The notes below the pieces were generated by a model. That model was not told where the DNA came from and made no database searches. It saw only the letters and a list, made by a program, of their open reading frames with translations. Below, piece after piece: positions 8,362-14,934 of a stretch of 17,392 bases of DNA (its first letter is position 1; each line of letters opens with the position of its first letter). The DNA comes from Bacteroidales bacterium UBA1215 (GTDB taxonomy: Bacteria > Bacteroidota > Bacteroidia > Bacteroidales > WCHB1-69). The DNA lies in NCBI GenBank assembly GCA_002309475.1, contig DBXJ01000059.1, positions 35,615-53,006 on the forward strand, written 5' to 3'. Both the position numbers and the translations under genes were made by a program.

Positions 8362-8901
8362 CTAAAGATTTTCTGCGAAAATGGAAAAATTGACTTTTCC
8401 GTAAACTCTTTGTTGATAAAATTTAGGGTGCTCCTTGAAAGCAATTTCTTTCGGGTGTTCTATCACCAAGAATCCGTCCGGCAATAATAAATTGTTAGAG
8501 AAGACTAATTCCGGGATAGTGGCATAGTTGTCCCAATCGTAGGGAGGGTCTGCAAAAATAATGTTGAATTTCATTTTGGCGGTTTTCAAAAATGCGAGGC
8601 ATTCCACATTGAAAACGCTGATGGCGTCAAAATGCAATTCTTTGGCAGTCTTTTTGATAAAAGCAGCACAATGTGCATTGTTATCGATGGCGGTTACCGA
8701 AAGGGCTCCCCGTGAAGCAAATTCGTAGCTGATGTTGCCGGTGCCGGCACACAAATCCAACACATGGACGGCATCAAAATTAAAATAGTTGTTTAAGATA
8801 TTGAAAATACTTTCCTTAGCAAAATCGGTAGTAGGTCGCACCGGAAGATTTTCGGGTGCTGTAATTTTCTTGCCTCTTCTACTTCCACAAATGATTCTCA
8901 T
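8362..8901 (-). CDS. rsmD: 16S rRNA (guanine-N2) methyltransferase RsmD
   Basis: A 179-residue class I SAM-dependent methyltransferase expected to methylate N2 of G966 (E. coli numbering) in 16S rRNA during 30S assembly. Signatures: MRIICGSRRGKKI at the N-terminus, RPTTDFAKESIFNIL at 22-36, SAM-binding DLCAGTGNISYEFASRG at 49-65, AIDNN at 71-75, and the catalytic ADPPY motif at 117-121. The length fits the family. The start lies 1 nt after the DUF3822 stop and the stop is 11 nt before yicC, consistent with one transcript. Confidence 0.95.
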   Translation of the reverse strand: MRIICGSRRGKKITAPENLPVRPTTDFAKESIFNILNNYFNFDAVHVLDLCAGTGNISYEFASRGALSVTAIDNNAHCAAFIKKTAKELHFDAISVFNVECLAFLKTAKMKFNIIFADPPYDWDNYATIPELVFSNNLLLPDGFLVIEHPKEIAFKEHPKFYQQRVYGKVNFSIFAENL

Positions 8902-8902
8902 G

Positions 8903-9706
8903 CTAATAGGTTGTTAAATCGCAATAATGGTGGTAAGTATCCATGGCAGGATGGCTAAGAATTTGTATATTTTTAAAATATCGCTTCAAAGTTTCGCAAA
9001 TAGGGGAGGTATTGTTGATATTACCCAACAAAATAGTTGTTTGCATCACATAGTCGGGAGCAAATTTTCTCAAAAATGCCAGCAAGTAGTAACAAAAATC
9101 GGCTTCATTGCTGAAATAAAAACTATTGATGGCTTGCAGTTGCTTGTCCTTTTTAACTATAATGGTGATAATGCTGTTATCTACATAAACGGCTATATTT
9201 TCCTGCAAGGAGGCAGAAATTTTCAGCAATGCGGTAGATAATGAAGTGCATCGGTAATCCGGCAACAATTTTTCCACTGTTTGGTAGATGTCTTTGTCCC
9301 AAGCGGAGATATTCACCAATTGATAGTCTGTGATTTCTTCGTGAATAAAGTGATACCGGTCGGTGTTGTCCACCAAGGCTGTCATGGTCGGCAAGATGAT
9401 TTTTTCCGAAAACAATTCACAAGGAATTTGTGTATTGGCAAAATTTGCGTAAGAAAAAATATGCTCACCGGCAGTATCTAAAGTATTGACCAAATGAGCA
9501 ATTTCTTCTATTTTTTCTTTTTCGGAAAGGGGAGTTGTGAAGCCGTATTGCGACAAACGAAGAATTTTGTGTTCGTCGGTGAAAGCAACACAAAAACCCT
9601 CTGATGACAATCTTACAACCTCTTTAGTGGTATCGGTTAAAGGTTTCTCATCAGAAAGAGTATATAATAAACTCAAATTCTTGCTTGTACTATTCCCAAT
9701 TTCCAT
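8903..9706 (-). CDS. DUF3822-family protein
   Basis: A 267-residue protein of a Bacteroidetes-specific family that is commonly encoded immediately upstream of rsmD, as here. Features include LSLLYTLSDEKPL near the N-terminus, IAVYVDNSIITIIV near the middle and FYFSNEADFCYYLLAFL towards the C-terminus. The alternation of beta strands resembles an actin/ASKHA-type fold, a likeness sometimes suggested for this family, but no nucleotide-binding motif is clear to me. No signal peptide or membrane segment. The start overlaps the preceding gene by 17 nt and the stop is 1 nt from rsmD. Function unknown; a role with RsmD or ribosome assembly is inference from context only. Confidence 0.85.
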   Translation of the reverse strand: MEIGNSTSKNLSLLYTLSDEKPLTDTTKEVVRLSSEGFCVAFTDEHKILRLSQYGFTTPLSEKEKIEEIAHLVNTLDTAGEHIFSYANFANTQIPCELFSEKIILPTMTALVDNTDRYHFIHEEITDYQLVNISAWDKDIYQTVEKLLPDYRCTSLSTALLKISASLQENIAVYVDNSIITIIVKKDKQLQAINSFYFSNEADFCYYLLAFLRKFAPDYVMQTTILLGNINNTSPICETLKRYFKNIQILSHPAMDTYHHYCDLTTY

Positions 9707-10367
9707 CAGTAGAAGGTTCTGTTAGGGAACCCAAGACAACGTCTTTTACGCTTTCTTTAAAGTTGAAGTCTTTTCCTAAAAATTGTTCTTGAAGTCCGGA
9801 GAAAAGCAATCTTCCCATAAAGACATCTTTTACGCGAGGGTCTTCGTCCATATTTTTCAAATATTGACTTTTCAAAGCCTTTACCTCATATACATATACA
9901 GGAATACCGGCTCTTACAATCGTGTCTGCATCCATGATGAATTTTTCTCCACCGGAAAAAGGAATGATATCTATTTTGTCGATATTGAAAGTTTCCGGGA
10001 AACTTTTTATCATTTCGTCTTTTGCTTTTACAACGGTTGTATCACGGCGGATGATGCCTTGTTTGAGGGCTTCTGCTTCTGTCAATGTATCAGGAACAGT
10101 ACCTTCTTTAACCACGATGGTCATATTGCCGTTGTACCAAAAATCTTTCAATTGGTCAAAGGTTTTGGCATAAGAACCCTTTTCTGTTTTGTAGAAAGCT
10201 TGTAGTGTACGAATGTCTTTCAATTTTCCAACTACTTCTAATTTTCTTGCTTCACAGATAGTTGCACATTTTTGCGGACGTGCAATGGAACGATATACCA
10301 TCACACACAATACTAAAATGCCTACGATTAGGCAGATTTGGATAATAATGTTTTTTGTACCCTTCAT
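9690..10367 (-). CDS. Membrane-anchored hypothetical protein, first gene of the rsmD-yicC cluster
   Basis: A 225-residue protein I do not recognise by name. A single N-terminal membrane segment (IIIQICLIVGILVLCVMVYR, about residues 7-26) is followed by an outward-facing soluble domain. The block LKDIRTLQAFYKTEKGSYA, after the helix and a connector helix, resembles the start of pilin and pseudopilin globular domains, but the prepilin peptidase site (G-FTLIE-like) is missing, so it is not called a pilin. The C-terminal half is acidic and ends TDGNWE. It leads the cluster, with a TAnnTTTG box 65 nt upstream, and overlaps the DUF3822 start by 17 nt, which suggests coupled translation. Confidence 0.78.
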   Translation of the reverse strand: MKGTKNIIIQICLIVGILVLCVMVYRSIARPQKCATICEARKLEVVGKLKDIRTLQAFYKTEKGSYAKTFDQLKDFWYNGNMTIVVKEGTVPDTLTEAEALKQGIIRRDTTVVKAKDEMIKSFPETFNIDKIDIIPFSGGEKFIMDADTIVRAGIPVYVYEVKALKSQYLKNMDEDPRVKDVFMGRLLFSGLQEQFLGKDFNFKESVKDVVLGSLTEPSTDGNWE

Positions 10368-10432
10368 TTTATAGTTATTTTTTTTATTTACTTTTTAAAT
10401 TTTTTGCAGATGTGTCTGCTTGATTCAAACTG

Positions 10433-10440
10433 CAAATGTA
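10433..10440 (-). promoter_or_regulatory. Bacteroidetes -7 box for the six-gene minus-strand cluster
   Basis: TACATTTG on the minus strand matches TAnnTTTG and is followed by a leader of about 60 nt before the ATG at 10367. A TTG at 10465-10467 is 24 nt further upstream, slightly long for a -33 element. Confidence 0.55.
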
Positions 10441-10647
10441 CAATTTTTTTTTGTAAGTTTGCTACAACTTGAAAAAATAGTTTGCAATTGGATGATAAAA
10501 GTGGGTTTAATACACTTTCTCCCTTAAAAAATTATGGAATATTCCCCCCATTTTTCTTGATTTTTGCACATGAAATTTTATTTCTTTTACAAGTCATCCG
10601 TATCAGTTTTTTTATTATCTTTGCAAAATCTTTTTCCTCACTCTGTT
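10441..10647. other. Divergent intergenic region upstream of mcrBC
   Basis: This is the non-coding, AT-rich space between the rsmD cluster and the restriction genes. It holds a second plus-strand TAnnTTTG match (TAAGTTTG, 10454-10461), a weak hairpin AAAGTG/CACTTT (10498-10503 with 10513-10518), and the better-placed plus-strand box at 10616. No protein is supported; the open frame through 10482-10700 is hydrophobic AT-rich sequence without family likeness. Confidence 0.4.
10616..10623 (+). promoter_or_regulatory. Bacteroidetes -7 box for mcrBC
   Basis: TATCTTTG, followed by CAAAA, is a full match to TAnnTTTG. It predicts a start of transcription near 10630 and a leader of about 95 nt before mcrB. 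No clear -33 TTG lies at the expected distance. Confidence 0.6.
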
Positions 10648-10712
10648 TAATGGGACTTCGGCAGAGAGAAGTGGAGATTATGTACAAAATGTTAAATTAG
10701 GAAGTCCCGTTA
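10648..10712 (+). promoter_or_regulatory. Candidate leader RNA stem enclosing a 16-codon ORF upstream of mcrB
   Basis: TAATGGGACTTC (10648-10659) pairs with GAAGTCCCGTTA (10701-10712) over 12 bp with a single G-U pair, around a 41-nt loop. The loop together with the left arm holds a tiny ORF from ATG 10650 to TAG 10700, encoding MGLRQREVEIMYKMLN. The left arm has a rival partner: ACTTC (10655-10659) can pair with GAAGT (10668-10672). Two mutually exclusive folds plus a short ORF right before a potentially toxic nuclease system look like an attenuator or leader-peptide device, but the function is inference. Confidence 0.45.
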
Positions 10713-10723
10713 TTTATATTGAT

Positions 10724-13306
10724 ATGGCGATAGATTTACCGATTCCCAGAACTCCTATTGATTATCGGGATGCGAAAAAAGAAAAAAAATTCAATGCTTT
10801 TGTTATAGATGCATCGAAGACCACTTGTTATAATATATGTAACAATTTAGTAAGGTTACCATCGGAGTTACTAGATGTCATCAACAAGATACGGAAGACA
10901 ACATACTCTTTTATAAAGAGTGATGAGAATAATTTACAATATTTCGTTGTTAACATTGACAAATACTTTAGTTGTAATCAACGTATTAGTTCATTAAAAA
11001 ATATCACCTCTCTTCCTGAGCTTTTTAATGCTATAAAAAATGAAAAAGATAATTATAGTTCTTTTAAAGAAACATTAACCATTACGATAACTCGCGGTCG
11101 AAAAAGTGGACTTACTGGCTTATTTTCTATTGTAAAACATTTACAAGATCCTGATAGATATCCTATCGGATATTCATTCTGGAAAAATTTAATAGACAGC
11201 CATAAATTTGATTCTTTAAATTTAAAAAGCATAAAAGATGGTTACGATATATTATGCACTTTTTACAACAAATGTGAGATTCTGCCAGGAGAAATACCCA
11301 AACATGCATATTTTTCTGCCTATATGGATAAACTAGCTAGAGATTTAGCAAACGCATTAGCTCCGAATATTCACAGTTATGATCTAGAAGAAATAGGGGA
11401 AATATTCAATATCCCAGATTACGATAATATTTTAGGAATTACACGTGATAAGAAAAAGATAATGTTTGCGACACCTCCTACATCTACTGGAACATCTTCT
11501 GGCGGAGGAGGAAAAGGAGGCAGCAGTGATGATGAAATACCATCCCATCCTCTCAACCTCATCCTCTATGGCCCTCCAGGTACAGGAAAGACTTATAACA
11601 CTCTTTTCTACGCATTGGCAATCATGAAAGAGAAAAGTGTCGAGGATCTACAGGATGATGTCAAAACAGGAAGAACAACGTATGATGATTTGAAGAAAGA
11701 ATATGATGCCTATATCGATACTGATCAAATCATGTTCACCACCTTCCATCAATCAATGAGCTACGAGGATTTTATTGAGGGAATAAAGCCGATACCACCC
11801 CGAAATAATGAAGAACAAATGGTTTATGATGTGCAGGATGGATTATTCAAACAGATTTGTGAAAAAGCGAAAAAAATATCAGTAGTAAACACATCTACAA
11901 AAATAGATTTCTCTAAGACACGTGTTTTCAAGATGTCTTTAGGAGAAAAAGGCAAAGACGCAGATTCTGTTTTTGAATATTGTGTTGAAAATGAAGTGCT
12001 AGCATTAGGTTGGGGCGATTCAAAAGATTTTAGCACTTGTAAAACGAGAGCTGATTTTAAAAAGCTTGATCCTACATGGGGTGCTGCTGCACTTGAGATT
12101 TTTAAAGAATGGATGAAACCAGGTGACATCGTTTTAATATCAGATGGGACAAAAGAGGTCAAAGGTATTGCTCAGGTGGATGGAGATTATGAATTTAGAG
12201 ATGATCCGTCAATAGATATGCATCAGTTTAGAAAAGCTAAATGGTTATATACTGGAGATAATATTCCGATTTCCAAGCTTTATGATAAGAATTTATCCCA
12301 ACAAAGTATTTATGGCTTTTATAAAGAGAAAAAAGGCGTTGTTGACAATGGTGGGATAAAAATTGATGTTTTGAATGAAATTATCACTGGTGAAATAAAC
12401 GATAAAAAAGAGGAAAACTACGTTCTTATCATCGACGAAATTAACCGCGGCAATGTGGCGCAGATTTTCGGAGAACTGATTACGCTGATAGAGCCAAGCA
12501 AGCGTTTGGGTAATAGCGAGGAAATGAAAGCCATTTTGCCTTATTCTTCAGCACAAAAAGGAGAACCTGTGTATTTCGGTGTCCCCAACAACCTCTACAT
12601 CATCGGCACGATGAACACCGCCGACCGCAGCGTGGAAGCCCTCGATACTGCCTTGCGTCGTAGATTTTCTTTTGAGGAAATGATGCCGAAACCGGAACTG
12701 CTGACAAAAATCCAATTAACAAAAGGAGATCCAAAATCTGATATTGATCTTAAAGAGGTGTTAGAAAAAATCAATGACCGCATCATAGTCCTTAAAGACC
12801 GCGAGCACCAGATTGGACATAGCTATTTTATGGGACACGACGATAAAAATAAAGATGGCAGTGATAAATATCCGAACAAAGAAGAATGGCTCACGAATGT
12901 CTTCAAAGACAAGATTATCCCTCTGCTGCAGGAATACTTCTACGGCGACTACAAGAAGATTTATTATGTGCTGGGACCTGGATTTGTGGAAAATTCATAT
13001 ATGGGCAAAAAAGAAAATTCCATTCGAAAAGAATTGTTCCCATTTGTTGGTGACAGTGATCAAGACCTTGACATAGCAGAAGAAAGATACGAAATAAGAC
13101 CGTTTGATGACAACTCTGATAATAAGGTTGTTGTTAAAGCAGCTGTTCATGAACTAGTTAGCAGCGAAGAGTATCAAAAGATGGAAGAAACCTATAGAGA
13201 AAATAAATTTCTGACAAAAGACGGGAAAAAAATTGATGTAAAATATGTCAGAGAAAGAATTTTTAATGGAGAACCTGAATCAAATTTCAAACTTGAAGAA
13301 AAATAG
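10724..13306 (+). CDS. mcrB: McrB-type AAA+ GTPase/ATPase with inserted PUA/EVE-like domain
   Basis: An 860-residue motor and specificity subunit of a modification-dependent restriction system. Residues 1-250 form an unrecognised N-terminal domain, where McrB proteins usually carry the DNA-recognition module. A flexible linker rich in Gly and Ser (about 256-272) follows. The AAA+ core has Walker A GPPGTGKT at 283-290, TFHQSMSYEDFIEGI shortly after, Walker B LIIDEINRGN with Asp571-Glu572, IIGTMNTADRS (Met630), arginine cluster RRRFSF at 645, and DREHQIGHSYFM (His695). NRGN and MNTADRS are typical of McrB. Between Walker A and B lies an extra domain of about 135 residues (399-535) starting RVFKMSLGEKG and containing ALGWGD, MKPGDIVLISDG and QQSIYGFY, which resembles PUA/EVE-like modified-base readers. 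It is followed 20 nt later by mcrC. GC content differs strongly between its modules. Confidence 0.92.
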   Translation: MAIDLPIPRTPIDYRDAKKEKKFNAFVIDASKTTCYNICNNLVRLPSELLDVINKIRKTTYSFIKSDENNLQYFVVNIDKYFSCNQRISSLKNITSLPELFNAIKNEKDNYSSFKETLTITITRGRKSGLTGLFSIVKHLQDPDRYPIGYSFWKNLIDSHKFDSLNLKSIKDGYDILCTFYNKCEILPGEIPKHAYFSAYMDKLARDLANALAPNIHSYDLEEIGEIFNIPDYDNILGITRDKKKIMFATPPTSTGTSSGGGGKGGSSDDEIPSHPLNLILYGPPGTGKTYNTLFYALAIMKEKSVEDLQDDVKTGRTTYDDLKKEYDAYIDTDQIMFTTFHQSMSYEDFIEGIKPIPPRNNEEQMVYDVQDGLFKQICEKAKKISVVNTSTKIDFSKTRVFKMSLGEKGKDADSVFEYCVENEVLALGWGDSKDFSTCKTRADFKKLDPTWGAAALEIFKEWMKPGDIVLISDGTKEVKGIAQVDGDYEFRDDPSIDMHQFRKAKWLYTGDNIPISKLYDKNLSQQSIYGFYKEKKGVVDNGGIKIDVLNEIITGEINDKKEENYVLIIDEINRGNVAQIFGELITLIEPSKRLGNSEEMKAILPYSSAQKGEPVYFGVPNNLYIIGTMNTADRSVEALDTALRRRFSFEEMMPKPELLTKIQLTKGDPKSDIDLKEVLEKINDRIIVLKDREHQIGHSYFMGHDDKNKDGSDKYPNKEEWLTNVFKDKIIPLLQEYFYGDYKKIYYVLGPGFVENSYMGKKENSIRKELFPFVGDSDQDLDIAEERYEIRPFDDNSDNKVVVKAAVHELVSSEEYQKMEETYRENKFLTKDGKKIDVKYVRERIFNGEPESNFKLEEK

Positions 13307-13326
13307 ACTAACCTAACACGTTAGAT

Positions 13327-14694
13327 ATGTCAAAGGAGATTTACAGATTCGAGCACGGGTTCATTGCCGTTGAAGAAGATGGTTTTTCAAATACTCATTT
13401 CCAATTACTAGAGAAGTATTTGGAAAAGCAGAAGAAATCGTACCTTTTTGAAACTTCCTACAGGAAGGGCAAGAAAGGCATCAAGTTCTGCCAGTACGTG
13501 GGTGTCATTACCGTGAAAGACCTCTCCATCTATGTGCTGCCCAAAGCCGATAAGGATGCGAAAGAGGAAACGGAGAGTGAAAAAAAGTCAAAAAACGAAC
13601 AACTTTGGCAAGACCGTCTCACCTTTATGCTCTCACAGGTATATAAGCTCAAGGTACAAACCACATCTCCTGCCAATCTGCAATGGCGTCCCAATGTGTT
13701 GCTCAATATCTTCCTCAAAAAGTTCCTCGATGAGGTGGCGGTGCTGCTCAACCGGGGACTCATAAAGACCTATCGTAAAACCGATGGCAACCGTACCTCC
13801 TTGAAAGGCAAGCTGTTGTTCAACAAACAGATTGCCTACAACTGCGTGCATCAGGAACGTTTCTATGTGCGCTACACCACCTACGACTACAACCACATCC
13901 TCAACCGCATCATTCGGCAGGCACTGCTGGCTATTTGCGACATCACCAACAGTTCCGACATCAAGGGGCGGGCAACCTCGACCCTGTTCAACTTCCCCGA
14001 ACTGGACGAGATAGCCGTAACGCCCGAACTCTTCTCCCGTCTCATCTTCGACCGCAAAAGCGAGGACTACCGCAATGTCATCAAGCTGGCGGAGATGATT
14101 CTGCTCAACTACTCGCCAGACCTGCACCACGGCAGCAATCATGTGTGGACCCTGATGTTCGATATGAACAAGCTGTGGGAGGAGTTTGTTTTCGTTACGC
14201 TTCGACGGAAATTGACGAGTTATAATGTCAGTGAGCAAGATTCGAGACTTTTCTGGAAACGAACAGACCCCAACAGGTCCAAGACAAAAACAGTTAGAGC
14301 CGATATTGTAATTTCTAACGAAGAAGGATGCTTTGTGCTAGATACAAAATGGAAAACTCCATACGACAAGGATTCAAACGGTAAGTTGGATATTTCGGAT
14401 TCGGATTTGCACCAGATGTATGTATATAGCCACATATACAAAAAGGATAAAGTGAATGGTGTGAAAAGAGTTGCGTTGCTTTATCCAAGGTGTCGTGATA
14501 ATGATGAAGACATAATCGGTGAGTTTGTGGACAATGGTGCAGGTTGTGCTGGTTGTGATATGATTTTCCTGCCAGGAGTATCGGAAAATCCAGAATCCGA
14601 GCAAGATGTGGTACAAAGCAATGATGATTGCCAGAAGAATTGGCAAGAACAAATATTTAACCGTGTAAAAATTTGGATAGAAGTTAACAAATAG
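13327..14694 (+). CDS. mcrC: McrC-type PD-(D/E)XK nuclease subunit
   Basis: A 455-residue partner of McrB that supplies the DNA-cutting activity. The N-terminal part (FEHGFIAVEEDGF, GVITVKDLSIYVLPK) and the middle (NRTSLKGKLLFNKQ, RYTTYDYNHILNRIIRQAL) match McrC-family patterns. The C-terminal nuclease domain has RADIVI with Asp326, FVLDTKWKTP with Asp339 and Lys341, and LHQMYVYSHIY with Gln363, a complete PD-(D/E)XK-type active site. It is somewhat longer than E. coli McrC (348). The gap from mcrB is only 20 nt and includes a small palindrome (CTAAC/GTTAG). The middle is GC-rich, while the nuclease-coding end from about 14200 is AT-rich. Motifs are intact, so the system looks functional. Confidence 0.93.
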   Translation: MSKEIYRFEHGFIAVEEDGFSNTHFQLLEKYLEKQKKSYLFETSYRKGKKGIKFCQYVGVITVKDLSIYVLPKADKDAKEETESEKKSKNEQLWQDRLTFMLSQVYKLKVQTTSPANLQWRPNVLLNIFLKKFLDEVAVLLNRGLIKTYRKTDGNRTSLKGKLLFNKQIAYNCVHQERFYVRYTTYDYNHILNRIIRQALLAICDITNSSDIKGRATSTLFNFPELDEIAVTPELFSRLIFDRKSEDYRNVIKLAEMILLNYSPDLHHGSNHVWTLMFDMNKLWEEFVFVTLRRKLTSYNVSEQDSRLFWKRTDPNRSKTKTVRADIVISNEEGCFVLDTKWKTPYDKDSNGKLDISDSDLHQMYVYSHIYKKDKVNGVKRVALLYPRCRDNDEDIIGEFVDNGAGCAGCDMIFLPGVSENPESEQDVVQSNDDCQKNWQEQIFNRVKIWIEVNK

Positions 14695-14749
14695 GTTGAT
14701 AATCAGTAATATATCTCAAAAACTATTATTTTTCAAATCTATAGTATGT

Positions 14750-14774
14750 CCTTCGGGATTTGCAATCCCGAAGG
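14750..14774. repeat. REP-like perfect palindrome, possible bidirectional terminator
   Basis: CCTTCGGGATT and AATCCCGAAGG form a perfect 11-bp stem with a 3-nt TGC loop. This CGGGATT-loop-AATCCCG form resembles palindromic repeats scattered in Bacteroidetes genomes and linked there with REP-associated transposases (family knowledge, not checked here). It lies 55 nt after mcrC and could also stop transcription, although no T run follows. A weaker unit GATT...ACCTT...AAGGT...AATC follows at 14787-14824. Confidence 0.6.
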
Positions 14775-14837
14775 CTAGAATATGATGATTTGCAACCTTT
14801 GGCTCACTGGCTAAGGTAGTAATCCGCAAAACAGTAA

Positions 14838-14918
14838 TGTGTGATCAGTACGAAGTATGTCAAGCCGCTCGGACTGCTCAACGAGCAGGAGTTGCGGGCG
14901 GCTCATTCCATACAATAA
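14838..14918 (+). pseudogene. Relic of the 5' end of an AddB-like gene
   Basis: Bases 14853-14901 match 16466-16514, inside the AddB-like gene at the right edge, at 42 of 49 positions without gaps. In the same frame the relic reads KYVKPLGLLNEQELRA against KYVGPLGLLDEMELRA in the intact gene. The frame is closed by TAA upstream (14835-14837) and shortly downstream, there is no usable start, and the likeness ends abruptly on both sides, so this is a broken fragment. The amino acid changes suggest a divergent homologue and not a fresh copy. The relic also contains a perfect hairpin, CTGCTC-AAC-GAGCAG (14874-14888), absent from the intact gene. Confidence 0.75.
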
Positions 14919-14934
14919 TAGGATAGGAAATGGT

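Larger units (their letters stand above)
14695..14934. other. Scar zone downstream of mcrC
   Basis: A 240-nt non-coding stretch between convergent genes. It holds, in order, AT-rich sequence, a perfect 11-bp palindrome (14750-14774), a looser second palindromic unit (about 14787-14824) and a gene relic (14838-14918). No intact gene is seen. Confidence 0.6.

Noticed and set aside
10482..10700. A 72-codon open frame upstream of mcrB
   Set aside because: It spans the probable mcrB promoter, is hydrophobic AT-rich sequence and resembles no family. Only its last 16 codons, within the RNA stem, are kept as a candidate leader ORF.
13633..14238. Long open frame on the minus strand inside mcrC
   Set aside because: It is antisense to the GC-rich part of a well-supported McrC gene, where open frames on the other strand arise by chance.
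14750..14774. Calling the palindrome a simple rho-independent terminator
   Set aside because: The stem is strong but no T run follows on either side, and its form matches a repeat unit. Termination is kept only as a possible side role.
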